DNA of 64,000 bases, taken from positions 9,217,712 through 9,281,711 of the forward strand of contig JAJEKV010000011.1 in NCBI GenBank assembly GCA_021234155.1, in the 5' to 3' direction. Position numbers and translations under genes: made by a program. Below, one piece after another: positions 24,499 to 39,400 of this stretch. Below the pieces are notes generated by a model. It was not told the origin of the DNA. It made no database searches and saw only the letters and a list, made by a program, of their open reading frames with translations. The first letter of the stretch is position 1; each line of letters opens with the position of its first letter. Origin of the DNA: Isoetes taiwanensis. Lineage: Eukaryota > Streptophyta > Lycopodiopsida > Isoetales > Isoetaceae.

Positions 24499-25945
24499 CG
24501 CAATCAAAATGAAAAATTGCTTGGTTTGATGGATCGTAATATTTTTTTTTTTGGAAATTTTATTGCTTCATTTACCTGAAATTGCTCGAGTTTGATCACA
24601 CGAGTCTGCGGTTTGCCTAGTTGGAGACTTCTTCTTGCGAGTTCTCTCTTCTGCTTTCTGTTTCTCTCGGCAATGCACTTTTGCCAGCGTCTGACCATAA
24701 TTTTTTCGAGGATTCAATGGTTGAATCAAACAGCGGTGTTGTCTTTTTAAGTTTGAAGAAAAAACCGAAAGTTGAAATCGACATTCAAAAAGTACTAACA
24801 TAAACATTGTTACACCTTGTCCAATGTTTATAATTGGATTTAAGGGCAACCCCTAGTGAGATGGAGCACCTTAGCTTCGATCAATACTTGTTGGGGTGCA
24901 CTTTATAAAAAAGTCTTCCGGTTTATGTATGGGATAAAATTCTCCATTTTGCTCTTTCGGTATCGATTTTCGATAGTGACTAGTTTTGAAGGAGTGAAGG
25001 GGGTAGACATAGCTTTGCCATTCTCACAAATTGTGGAACCCTTGTCTGACGGACTGACGGACGGACATTCCAAATACATATGTATATTAATCAAATGCAC
25101 ATTTAGTATACGAATGCATTTGTTTTTAGTCCTGAAAAATCCTATGTAGCCACGGCAGTGTAATGTTACACAATATTACTAAAGCGTTTTGTACTGTCTT
25201 TCAGTTAGGATACATGTCCAACAGATATGTGGAAAGTTCCTTTGTATCGCATGGTTTCTCTGATGGTTTTTTTGTGTCACAGTCATTTACTCTTTGCATA
25301 TTGCTGTACTCGGCATAAGTGATAATGGTTGGGAATGAGCTGTGGTAGAAATCTCAAACAGGTTTCCAGGTTTTTTTTTTTTTTTTTTTTTATAAATATG
25401 AACATCAGTTTTCTTTCCTGAACATTCATGCAATTTCAAGAATGTACGTGTCATAACCTCTTGCTGACAAATGAAAATAGAGATCCCATCATAAAGAAAG
25501 GAAAATTTCACTTCTGCGAACATACCAGTCCCAGGTTGATCGATGCCTTAGCACTTTCATCCTCACTCAACGTATATAGCCTGTAATTTGTACATGCCTC
25601 GTCGATAAACAAACTCAGTCAGCAATCCATAAGCATCAGAAGCTTTATCTTTTTCCTTGCTACTGTACTAAAGGCATTGGAATCGCTGTCCTTAATGCAT
25701 TTGGAAAAAATAAATTAGAAGGTATATAAAATTTGTAGAAATAATCTTGCCTTAGATCTATAACATTTGTGAATAACTCCTTGTAAAGCATCCTGTCAAA
25801 TTATACATGGAAGCGAATGCGCATCCAATGAAACTGTATTCAATGTGATTTCACAATATTACAGTATGACATTTCCTGCAATGCAAAAGTAGACATAGAA
25901 GCTAATACGCTTCCAACAAAACTGGGTCCAATTTCGATGTATATT
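24499..25945. other. Non-coding stretch with poly-T
   Basis: No recognised gene. A run of ~20 T at 25372-25391 suggests a minus-strand retroposon tail. Frames below 100 codons show no motifs. Confidence 0.35.
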
Positions 25946-26096
25946 ACCACTAGGTCACAAGTTTACATGATGAAATTCTGCTGCATATTACCACAGTTGA
26001 GAACCAGCACTAGGCACAAGTTTACATGATGAAATTCTGCTGCATATTACCACAGTTGAGCACAAGCACTAGGCCACAAGTTTACATGATGAAAGT
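25946..26096. repeat. Three tandem ~65-bp units
   Basis: CAC(T)AGG(T/C)CACAAGTTTACATGATGAAA(T/G)TCTG occurs three times, with TGCATATTACCACAGTTGAG between the copies. The last unit runs into the 3' end of the minus-strand frame at 26047-26445. Confidence 0.8.
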
Positions 26097-26445
26097 CTGT
26101 GTCTTTAATCTCCCCAAGATAGTACTCCAGAATCATATCTTTTACTGGGATATCATTTCTATTACACCTGATATATACTTTGTCTTTCACGACCTTGGCC
26201 TCAGAGACAGATAAGGATCGATATTGTTCTGTTCCTTCAATTTCGAATTCAATAAATCTTATTATCCCGCCAGTCATGTCTATTCTCAATAATCTAAGCT
26301 CCCCTGCTGATGCACCAATCAACACTAGTTTTCCTCTGAACTCTATCAACTGGAATCTTGATAACTTAGGATAATAAAGAGAACCCACTTCTTGAAAGAT
26401 GACATATTTAACATCCGAGAGCACTTCTGCAATCAGTCTTATCAT
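26047..26445 (-). CDS. 132-codon open frame, possible exon of an F-box/kelch-like protein
   Basis: The frame starts at an ATG and ends in the tandem repeat at 25946-26096. Its centre (FQLIEFRGKLVLIGASAGEL, then RLLRIDMT) has the 'read-out, then F/W-x-G-K-L-x-V-x-G' cadence seen in the C-terminal halves of plant F-box and kelch proteins, followed by KVVKDKVYIRCN. No F-box is visible, and the length is far too short for a whole protein of that class. It may be one exon of a larger gene or a relic. It lies directly downstream of the 72-bp inverted duplication and is in a different frame from the upstream open frame. The family call is a guess. Confidence 0.3.
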   Translation of the reverse strand: MIRLIAEVLSDVKYVIFQEVGSLYYPKLSRFQLIEFRGKLVLIGASAGELRLLRIDMTGGIIRFIEFEIEGTEQYRSLSVSEAKVVKDKVYIRCNRNDIPVKDMILEYYLGEIKDTDFHHVNLWPSACAQLW

Positions 26446-26483
26446 TTTTCTTTAAATCTTTCTCACATCCACAAGTAAGGAAG

Positions 26484-26662
26484 GAACCTAGTTCTACCAC
26501 TGATTCATTCTTGAAAAATGATGTAAAAAATTGCCTTTTCTCTGATGAGGATCTTTCTCACATCCACAAGTCCATATCATCTTCATCCAGAAGATCCTCA
26601 TCAGAGAAAAGGCAATTTTTTACATCATTTTTCAAGAATGAATCAGTGGTAGAACTAGGTTC
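26484..26662. repeat. Perfect 72-bp inverted duplication with 35-bp spacer
   Basis: 26484-26555 and 26591-26662 are exact reverse complements of one another, separated by 26556-26590. In addition, the 21-bp phrase ATCTTTCTCACATCCACAAG plus T occurs directly repeated at 26456-26476 and 26551-26571. The right arm is part of the open frame at 26558-27082 (codons for the TDSFLKNDVKNCLFSDEDL segment). The left arm is therefore the duplicated, inverted copy. Confidence 0.97.
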
Positions 26663-27082
26663 TATCTGAAGAGAAGACTTCATTTCATGCACATTCTCCA
26701 AATGAGTAAGTCCAACCACAAACTTTTTTCCTAAATCATCTTCCATGCCAGTTCTGGTAAAGAGAACAGCTTCCATCTCACTATAGATTTTAGATATCAT
26801 GGTTTTACAAATCTCTAGTTTATAATTTGCACACTTGATCTTCTGAAATATAGCAAACCATCCGTTAAATCCAAGATAACTTACAGGAGATCTGTTCTTG
26901 TCTAGCAGGCTTTTCTCTTTAAGTGTGATGAACTCATGTATATCTCTGTTTTTGATGCACGCAATCAACGTTTGAACTGCAAAGCTTGGACTAGAAATTC
27001 CGCACATAAGATAATTTAATGCCATGAGCTCTTTTATCCAAATATTGTTCAGATCAGATTTTTCATCCTTATCCTGTAAACA
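26558..27082 (-). CDS. Exon-like 175-codon frame of an unrecognised protein
   Basis: The minus strand is open from a splice-acceptor-like TGCTTTACAG (ending 27083) or TGTTTACAG (ending 27074) to a TGA at 26558-26560. The protein looks genuine: helical and hydrophobic-patterned (ELMALNYLMCGISSPSFAVQ, then TLIACIKN; GWFAIFQKIKCANYKLEICK), with an acidic C-terminus DEDDMDLWM. An ATG at 27097 precedes the acceptor-like site, so it could instead be a short single-exon gene of 179 codons. I recognise no family. With the Lys-rich frame at 29024-29331 it could form one minus-strand gene whose intron holds the GA microsatellite, but nothing proves they belong together. Confidence 0.5.
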   Translation of the reverse strand, partial: CLQDKDEKSDLNNIWIKELMALNYLMCGISSPSFAVQTLIACIKNRDIHEFITLKEKSLLDKNRSPVSYLGFNGWFAIFQKIKCANYKLEICKTMISKIYSEMEAVLFTRTGMEDDLGKKFVVGLTHLENVHEMKSSLQIEPSSTTDSFLKNDVKNCLFSDEDLLDEDDMDLWM

Positions 27083-27097
27083 CTGTAAAGCATACAT

Positions 27098-29023
<1,926 letters not shown>

Positions 29024-29331
29024 CTGAATGGGATTGGTTGCCTGGCCACTCGTTCCAGGATGAGCAGTAGAAGAAAACCTATGCTTGGGATCAGGATTTT
29101 CTTGGCTATCAGGAATAATCACCAACTGAGCAACACCAGCGGGATCTATAGAGGTGGGGACAGAGGAATTCGTTCCTAAAACAGAACTGTCATCACCATC
29201 AAGCTTATGTATGTTTTGTGCCTTAGCCGGTTTGTGAAAATCAAAAAGATTTTTCTTCTTCTCGACCATCTTTTTCTCTTCTTTCAACTTGTGAATGGTG
29301 GATTTATTTAATCCACCTTTCTTCCTCCCAT
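29024..29331 (-). CDS. Lys-rich exon-like frame
   Basis: The minus strand is open from a TAG at about 29334 to a donor-like CAG|GTTCAA at 29024/29023. The translation starts GRKKGGLNKSTIHKLKEEKK, goes through VEKKKNLFDFHKPAKAQ and a Ser/Asp/Pro-rich part (SSVPTSIDPAGVAQLVIIPD), and ends TNPIQ. The first ATG in frame is at 29269. It looks like the N-terminal part of a nuclear protein: a basic stretch, then a KKNLFDF motif loosely resembling a PCNA-interacting box but lacking its Gln. I recognise no family. It may belong to the same gene as 26558-27082. Confidence 0.4.
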
Positions 29332-32300
29332 ATATCTATCCAAGCATACGGTTGGTGGTAGACCAAAGTGCAATCTACCCTTAGAGCGATCGTATCATAG
29401 ATGTAAACACGCCTTAAATAAGAATTTTGGTCTACAAATAGGAACTCTTGGTCTTTATCTTACCTTTGGAGGTGACGATCCATTCATCGATTGAAAGCGG
29501 TGGTCTTTGCCGACATGCATGTCCAAGCATCCACGAAGGCTTCAGCGGCCATACCAATCTGTTGGTTAACCCTAAAAAACTAGGGTTGCACGATGGAAAG
29601 GGAGTTTTTGGTAATAATTTTTCTAGGGAAGAATGACAACGTTAAGAAAGAGGTCATTTAAAAATTATAATATCTATTTTGGACCATGCTCGCATAGTAT
29701 GACATTTGGATTAGCTTGGGCCAATAGGTAGCTTATAGTTTACATTTAACAGTAAACATAAAAAAAAAAAAAAAAACAAAAAAAAACAAAAAAAAAACAA
29801 AAAAAAAACAGCCAATACAGATTCCTCCTCCTATTCATCGATTCCTCCTCTCCATAACCATCCATAGCCATCGTCAAATATGGCATTGTCGGTGGCTCTC
29901 GCAACGGATGCTTTTCATACTGGATAAATTTGAATGGTGGGCAGTTGTTTTTTATTTATCAACGGTCGAGATGAGTGCCTTGACGTCGAAGAAGAATATG
30001 CGATAAAGGCATGAACATCCGAACAAAATGTCGATTAAGCTTGCGGCAAATGGCGCACTAAAACCATGGTTAACATATTGTAGAGCGGCGCCCTAAACAG
30101 TAAATCGAAGTCGATGCATGTCCTTCAGGACCATCGCAGTTATTTCCATTCAAGCCTCGCAAAACCGCGATCCTTTTAGAGCAAAACCGTGATCCTTTTT
30201 TTTCGGATCGCCACAAATCACACCGCGACCCTTACCCATCACTAATACCATGCGCACTGGTTTTGGGCGAAACCTCCGGATGGGGATTTATAATCGGACT
30301 TGTTGGATGATTTGGCCAATGTTAGAAACGTAAAGGGGCGGGGAATGGATTTGAAACCACACGCTTCAAGTCGGATTTGGGGCTATTATACTCACACACA
30401 TGCAACTGGCTCGGATTCTAGCATCTGGGATCGTTCCACCTGTCAGACCCAATTAGATCCATATGGATGTCGCTTACAACAACCGCGCCAGAATCAGATG
30501 AGGCTGAATCATTTCTCTGGCCATCAGAGGCGCTAGACTCTCTGGCTGCCGTTTAGGCTACAGACACGCCGCCAGGCCAAAGCGAAGGAGATCGCAATGT
30601 TTCCTTTCAATTCTATTTTCCTTGCCTTTTTTTTTCTATCCCTATTTTTTCCTTCCGGAAAAACGTGGCAACATTAGAGGCAAGCATCAAAATCGAATAT
30701 ACTGAAAGAATCTTTCCCATAAGAATTATACATGTTAAGATGTTATAAGATAGCGTAAGATGTGGATAAGCTTATGCAAAAGCAAGTACATAGGCCAACG
30801 GATCCAACCCATATTTGTTTTGTGATGTGGAATCCATTCCTATTCAATTTAATGAACCTTAGCTAGCAAGTCCATATGAATATGTAATATTATTGCGCAC
30901 AATTCAGTTGGTTCCTTTTCTTTCTTTGATTCCTTTTTCTTTGATTCTTTTTCTTTCTCTTTGTTGTTCTCAAATATGTTGTTGAAGCAAAATTAACATA
31001 GTCAATTGGGGAAGCTTGGGCCTCCATCTTCAACGAACAAGCCTTCTAAAACACAGACTAAAAAGTACAAAGTACCGGCGGCGAAGGCCATCGCAATAAA
31101 TTCTTGTAAGAGCTAATTGCTTCATGTTGTACGTTTTTTTGTTAAATCATGTTTAAGAGCTAATTGCTTCATGCTGTATGGGCCACATGCACACGATCGC
31201 ATGGTTGGAAAATATGGCATAGATCTAGGTGATTCCATGTGGGTTCTCTTTTTTCCGCAAATGTACAAACTAAAAAGCACAAAACAGCGACAAATACTTG
31301 TACATTATTATTTCACTAGTCAACAATGGCCTCATTCACTCTCGTTATATCAGTATTTACAATATCATGAGAGCTCTTAGTTGTCTACACATGGAATTTC
31401 AATTCATTCAATTCCACCCACGCAATCTAGCATTTCATACACATACATTTGATGCCTTTAAGTTTGCACAATTTGTTTGGTATTGTGGGAAGGTATTCTC
31501 GCAGTGGTTCTGGAGCACTAGTTGTGGCATGGAGCGCTAGATGGGGGATCTTCCCTTGTGTTTCTCTTGTTTGCTTGTGTTTCTCTTGGTTTTCTAGTAG
31601 ATTGGCCACAGAGGAGCCCTAAATTTCCAGCAATCCGACAAACTGCATTGCCACGTCCAGAAAGTTTCTATGACAGAAGCTTTGTGCAGTGTCTGATTCT
31701 CGAAATTTCCTACCCTATTTTTGTTGTGTTGCCAATTTGCTGTTGCTATTGCATCAAGAATTTCTTACCCTATTTTTACATTTCCGCAAAGTGCATTGTC
31801 ATGGCAAAAGCTTTTTGTGGCTTTGAATGGTTCGATGTGTTATTGGGCTCTGGTGAGGTCATTGCATGCAGCCTGGAGGTTCAAATCCTCCGACCCTGGA
31901 TTCTGTTGCTCAGAGGTTTTGTTTCGTGCTTTCTTTCTTTGAATGGGATCTTCAAAAAGGACATGTTTCTTAGTAGAAAAGAAAGGTACGACGACTTGCC
32001 TTGAAGGACATGTTTGGATCCATTGGTTTTTTATGATTTAATTTGCACCATTGAAGGTTTCATTGGGCCCATGTTTTAGTTTTGGCCCATGTTTCATTGG
32101 GCCCATGTTTTAGTTTTGGCGCCAAATCTAGCGACCAGGGCTGCAGGCTCTTCAATTGAGCCGAAAGCTTTGATTTGCAGCTAAGAAATGCCCTGAAGAA
32201 TGCCCTGAAGCGGACCTGCTTGGAAATGTCGTTGGGTAAAGACAAAAAAATCCTAGGCCCTTGATCTAGCACAAGCAAAGGAATATTCTTCCCATCAGTG

Positions 32301-32549
32301 GTCGGCAATAAAAGACGAAAGCATCCCAGTTTAACTAAGAATATAATTGATGCCATTGTTAGGCACGAGTTTTGAGCGAGACTGCCAATAAATACGCATG
32401 GACACAGATTTTATACTTCGATCGTTACCTACGCTAACACACATTGCTGTTGCATTTGCAAACTATTGGTTTCATATTTGCATTGCATGCAGTACATCAT
32501 CGGTATCACATCACATATTCATTTGTTGCACTAGATATAATGCAATAGA
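29332..32549. other. Non-coding stretch downstream of the helicase
   Basis: No gene is recognised. It contains an A-rich (AAAAAAC)n tract at 29759-29811, pyrimidine-rich CTTTGATTCTTTTT repeats at about 30915-30965, and two AGCTAATTGCTTCATG(T/C)TGTA phrases at about 31109 and 31157. There is also a 34-bp tandem repeat (TTTCATTGGGCCCATGTTTT plus AGTTTTGGCCCATG) at about 32056-32120. The open frame at 31522-32004 starts with TTG and shows no motif. GGAGGTTCAAATCCTCC near 31887 looks like a tRNA T-arm, but no acceptor or anticodon arm fits around it. Confidence 0.4.
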
Positions 32550-34820
<2,271 letters not shown>

Positions 34821-35110
34821 CTATCTCAAAATCTTCACCGACAATAAAACAGCAAAGAAGAACAAATCCACCAGATTCAGCACTGTACAAAGAATTGAAT
34901 TGATGATAATTATGGAATAATAGAGAAGTTGAAGCAGCGAAGATGAAAAGAAAAATCCAAGCAATGTGAGGAGAAGCAAAACAACAGCAACAGAAACTCC
35001 GAATATATAAATTGGGAGCCCCGCGCCGGAAGGGAGGATTCTCTCTTTAAAGGTCGCTTATATATGCAACAATTTGAGTCGGTGACTGATTTTCGCCACG
35101 CATTATTTAG
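34821..35110 (-). promoter_or_regulatory. Probable promoter and 5' leader of the helicase
   Basis: On the minus strand GCATATATAAGC (35056-35067) is a good TATA box about 240 bp before the ATG, followed by a pyrimidine/purine-rich stretch (ACCTTTAAAGAGAGAATCC). A second TATA-like AATTTATATATTC lies at about 35003-35013. Transcription would start near 35030 from the first. Inferred from sequence only. Confidence 0.45.
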
Positions 35111-35165
35111 ACGTGGCAAAACTCGATAGAATGTAAAAAGGTGGCAAATATGTTTTCCCGGAATC

Positions 35166-35343
35166 GGAAAAAACCATTGGGCTTCATTCTGCCTTCCCAT
35201 CCAATCAGATCACGACACGTAGCAAGTTTTCTTTATCTGAAAGTCGAGCAAGAACAGCGGCAGGCATTCAGGGATCTTACCCCGCATTCCGTCGATTTTA
35301 TCTTGCATTCAACAGCTGTAATGAAGCCCAATGGATGTTTTTC
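35166..35343. repeat. Inverted repeat, ~22-bp arms (MITE-like)
   Basis: GGAAAAAACCATTGGGCTTC plus AT (35166-35187) is matched in inverse orientation by ATGAAGCCCAATGGATGTTT plus TTCC (35321-35344). The 14-base core ATGAAGCCCAATGG is perfect. The arms enclose ~133 bp directly upstream of the helicase promoter. It may be a small DNA-element relic. Confidence 0.6.
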
Positions 35344-35399
35344 CGTTATGCCAAAGACCCGATTATTCGCTTTTTTCTCGGCGGGAAAGATGGCCTAGA

Positions 35400-36445
35400 T
35401 GTTATTTTTCTGTTTTAGTCCCTTGCTTTGTGGGGTTCTAACGTTGTCGGGATTTTGCTCAATAGTAAGAAGCCAATGGGCCTCCTTGTCTAACTCCTCT
35501 CTTCCAGGAAAAGAATTGAGAAGGAGAACCATTGCAAGAACAGCTAACCTAGCTTCTTTATTAAAAGCATGATCAAATTGATAACCTCTTGAGAGAAGCC
35601 AATGAACTTCATGGCCTTGTATAAGAAGTCCCAATGAATAGTATCAAAGGCCCTTTTGAGGTCAAGTTTTAGCAACATAATCACCTTTGATCACTCACTT
35701 TGCTACGATGTAGTCCTTCATATGCTTCTATGAAATTGTCAAGCATGCTTCTGGAGGGAAGGAAGGTTGTTTGGACTAGACTGATAACTTTGTTCAATAA
35801 TGGCTTCAGTCTGTTGGCCAACTACTTGACCAATATCTTATAGCTGGTGTTAGTTAATGAAATGGGTTTCCAATCTAAGAATCCTGAATGATTCACAACC
35901 TTAGGCACCAGAGCTATAAGGCCAAAGATTGGACAATTTGGATGAAACTGTTCCGCCAACCAGGCTCCCTGAATGAATGTGGTGATGTTGCATCTCGCAT
36001 TATATCCCATCTTCAGGACCTGGACTTTTCCAGGGGCTATGGAATGCAAAATGGTAAAAATTTCATGCTTTTGAGGGGGGACCGTAAGAAGCTCATTATT
36101 GAACATATCACTACAGAGATCAAGCAAGTTGAAGAAACTCTTGGATTAGATTTTCCAACCCATCTTTAACAGAAACAATACCATTGTTAATAATCCTATT
36201 TTTAGCAGCACTGAAGAAAAAGGAGGATCCATTTGATTAATGTATTGGCATTTAAATTTGATGGCCAGAGATTGAGCTTCAGATCCTTCAATGTGCTCTA
36301 CATCAGTTTTCAATTTCTCCTCCTGCTCCTGCAATTGTGGTGTCTTTGTTCAAAAATAGCTCCTCCCTAATTTGCTTGTAGATGTCATGTTTTTGCTTCT
36401 TCCATCCATTTCTTTATCCTATCTTTCAGTTGCTTCATCTTCTAC
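35400..36445 (-). mobile_element. Decayed L1-type LINE reverse transcriptase fragment
   Basis: Reading the minus strand from 36445 down, plant L1 landmarks appear in order but in different frames. KQLKDRIKKWMEEAK is the linker before the polymerase. FGLIALVPKVVNHSGFLDWK then PISLTNTSYKILVK (about 35930-35825) is the RT 'L-I-P-K ... R-P-I-S-L' region. KLDLKRAFDTIHWDFLYKAM (about 35680-35590) carries the first catalytic Asp region. RGVRQGGPLASY (about 35490) follows. The YADD-type site and the endonuclease are absent. Stops and frameshifts show it is dead. Its 5' side is cut by the tandem array at 36446. Confidence 0.85.
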
Positions 36446-39400
36446 GCATCTTGAAGTAGAGGGGGGTGTCGAGGCCAGAACATGGGCCTAAAAACCCCGC
36501 CGGAAGCAGGTTGCCCCAAAAGTCCTCTCCCAAAGGTCCTGGCGACGAACGGGCAATCTCTCCTATTTGGAACCGTGATTTGGCTCTTCCATTGGGCTCA
36601 GAGCATTGACATTGCTCTGGGGACCAAGTTTTGTGGCTAGAAGACCACCCCTTCCCCCAGAAGCACCAAAGTACCTCATATCCAGCACCCTCATAGTCAA
36701 TTGGCATGGGAGGTGGATGCTGAATACGACCATGTAGGGCATACGCGTTCCTTTCTCATGTAAACCGATTATGTAACTTGGTCTCTAGGGCAATTTTTGT
36801 CGGATTCGGATGGCGTGTGAACGAATCTCCGTTCTAGGGCCTCTGCAGTGCCCGAACAACAAAACACTTCGGTTTCTACATGCTCGCCCGCAAGACGCTC
36901 CACGGTTTGATAAGTTCCCCCGGATCGATCTTGGATTTTTTTGGACCTGTCCGAAGCAAGACCTCTGAACAGAGGATGCAACGGTATCTCCGGGAGGGTG
37001 GTCATTAGCGTACGGTCCCCCGGGATGCGCTGCCAAGGTAGGCTACCTTGAGAACTTTTTTGGTTTCCGCCTCTTGGGGTCCTTACACTCCCTAGCCTGT
37101 GAGGCGGCCTTCCAAGATCCTGGCCTTGTGTGACTTGGGGAAGGGTCCCAGTCAACTACCCAACAACGGGTTGCTCGGACTGCTCTAATGCTAACTCCTT
37201 GATCGCAACCTTGTCCGAAAATTCGAAAAATTGGCATGTATGCTGGAGATGACTTAGAAAGACAGATGGCAAAAAAATCATAATTTAATTCTGTGCGATA
37301 CATTAATTACGAATTTATGGATGCCTTACGTCTGCAAAAATGGCACTTGACTTCTACTTGCCACATCAGGAAGAGGGCAGATCCAAACTTTATTCTGTCA
37401 GTTCCACTTGCTTCGCGTTCCTAAGTGCAGTTTCTCGGCCATGTCCCAAGTGAAAAAGACCAAAACTCGGCCCCCAAAACGCAAACCCTTCAAGAACCTG
37501 ACAACTCCAAGGGTTTACGTTTCAGAGGCCCTATCCTCGTCAGATTCGACCGGGACCCTTGCACAGATCTTAAAGTGGAGGGAGGTGTCGAGGCCAGAAC
37601 ACAGGCCTAAAAACCCCGCCATAAGCAGGTTGCCCTAAAAGTCCTCTCCCAAAAGCCCTGGCGACGAACGGGCAACCTCTTCTATTCGGAACCGTGGTTT
37701 GGCTCTTCTATTGGGCCTAGAGAATTGACATTGCTCTGGGGACCAAGTTTTGTGGCTAGAAGACCACCCCTTCTCCCAGAAGCACCAAAGTACCTCATGT
37801 CTAGCACCCTCGTAGTCAATTGGCATGGGAGGTGGATTCTGAATACGGCCATGTAGCGCGTACGCATTCCTTTCTCATGTAAAACTGACTGTGTAACTTG
37901 GTCTCTAGGGCAATTTTGCCAGTCCAGATGACATGGCAAAGTCGAATCTCCGTTCTGGGGCCTCTGCAGTGCCCGAACAAAAAAAAACACTTCGGTTTCT
38001 ACATGGTCGCCCGCAAGACGCTCCGCGATTTAATAAGTCTCCCTGGATCGATCTTGGATTTTTTTGGACCTGCCCGAAGTAAGGCCCTGAACGGAGGATG
38101 CAACGGTATCTCCGGGAGGGTGGTCATTAGCGTACGGCCCCCCGGGATGCGCTGCCAAGGTAGGCTACCTCGAGAACATTTTTGGTTTCCGCCTCCTGGG
38201 GTCCTTACTCTCCCCTCCTGTGAGGCGGCCTTGCAAGATCCTGGCCTTGTGTGACTTGGGAAAGGGTCCCAGCTCAGCTACCCAACAACGGGTTGCCCGA
38301 ACTGCTCTAATGCTAACTCCTTGATCGAACCCTTGTCCGAAAATTCGAAAAATTGGCATGTATGCTGGAGATGACTTAGGAAGACAAATGGCAAAAAATC
38401 ATAATTTAATTCTGTGCGATACATTAATTACGAATTTATGAATGCCTTGCTTCTCCAAAAATGGCCCTCGACTTCTAATTGCCACATCGGGAGGAGGGCA
38501 GATCCAAACTCCAGGGCCAGGGCTTTTCGGCCACGTCCCAAGTGCAAAAGACCAAAATTCAGCCCACAAAACACAAACCCTTCAAGAACATGACAACTTC
38601 AAGGGTTTACGTTTCGGAGGCTCTATCCTCGTCAGATTCGACCAGGACCTTGCGCCGCATATTGAAGTAGAGGGGGCTGTCGAGGCCAGAACACGGGCCT
38701 AAAAACCCCGCCGGAAGCAGGTTGCCCCAAAAGTCCTCTCCCGGCGACGAACGTGCAACCTCTCCTATTCGGAACCATGATTTGGCTCTTCCATTGGGCT
38801 CAGAGCATTGACATTGCTCTGGAGACCAAGTTTTGTGGCTAGAAGACCACCCCTTCTTCCAGAAGCACCAAAGTACCTCATGTCCAGCACCTCGTAGTCA
38901 ATTGGCATGGGGGGTGGATGCTGAATACGGACATGTAGAGCGTACACGTTCCTTTCTCATGTAAAACTGACTGTGTAACTTGGTCTCTAGGGCAATTTTG
39001 TAAGTCCGAATGATGTGGCGAAGTCGAATCTCCATTCTGGGGCCCTTGCAGTGCCCGAACAACAAAACACATCGGTTTCTACATGGTCGCCCGCAAGACG
39101 CTCCGCGGTTTGATAAGTCCCCCGGATCAATCTTGGATTTCTTTGGACCTGCCCGAAGTAAGGCCCCTGAACAGAGGATGCAACGGTATCTCCGAGAGGG
39201 TGGTCATTAGCGTACGACCCCCTGGGATGCGCTGCCAAGGTAGGCTACTTCGAGAACTTTTTTGGTTTTCGCGTTCTGAGGTCCTTACTCTCCCATCCTG
39301 TGAGGCGGCCTTGCAAGGTCCTGGCCTTGTGTGACTTGGGGAAGGGTCCCAGCTCGGCTCCCTAACAAAGGGCTGCCTGGACCGCTCTAATGCTAACTCC

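Noticed and set aside
31841-31915. tRNA gene candidate
   Set aside because: Only a T-arm-like GGAGGTTCAAATCCTCC is present. Acceptor, D and anticodon arms do not fold around it.
31522-32004. 160-codon frame with hydrophobic stretches
   Set aside because: It starts at TTG, shows no motif and is not supported by codon use. It is probably random.
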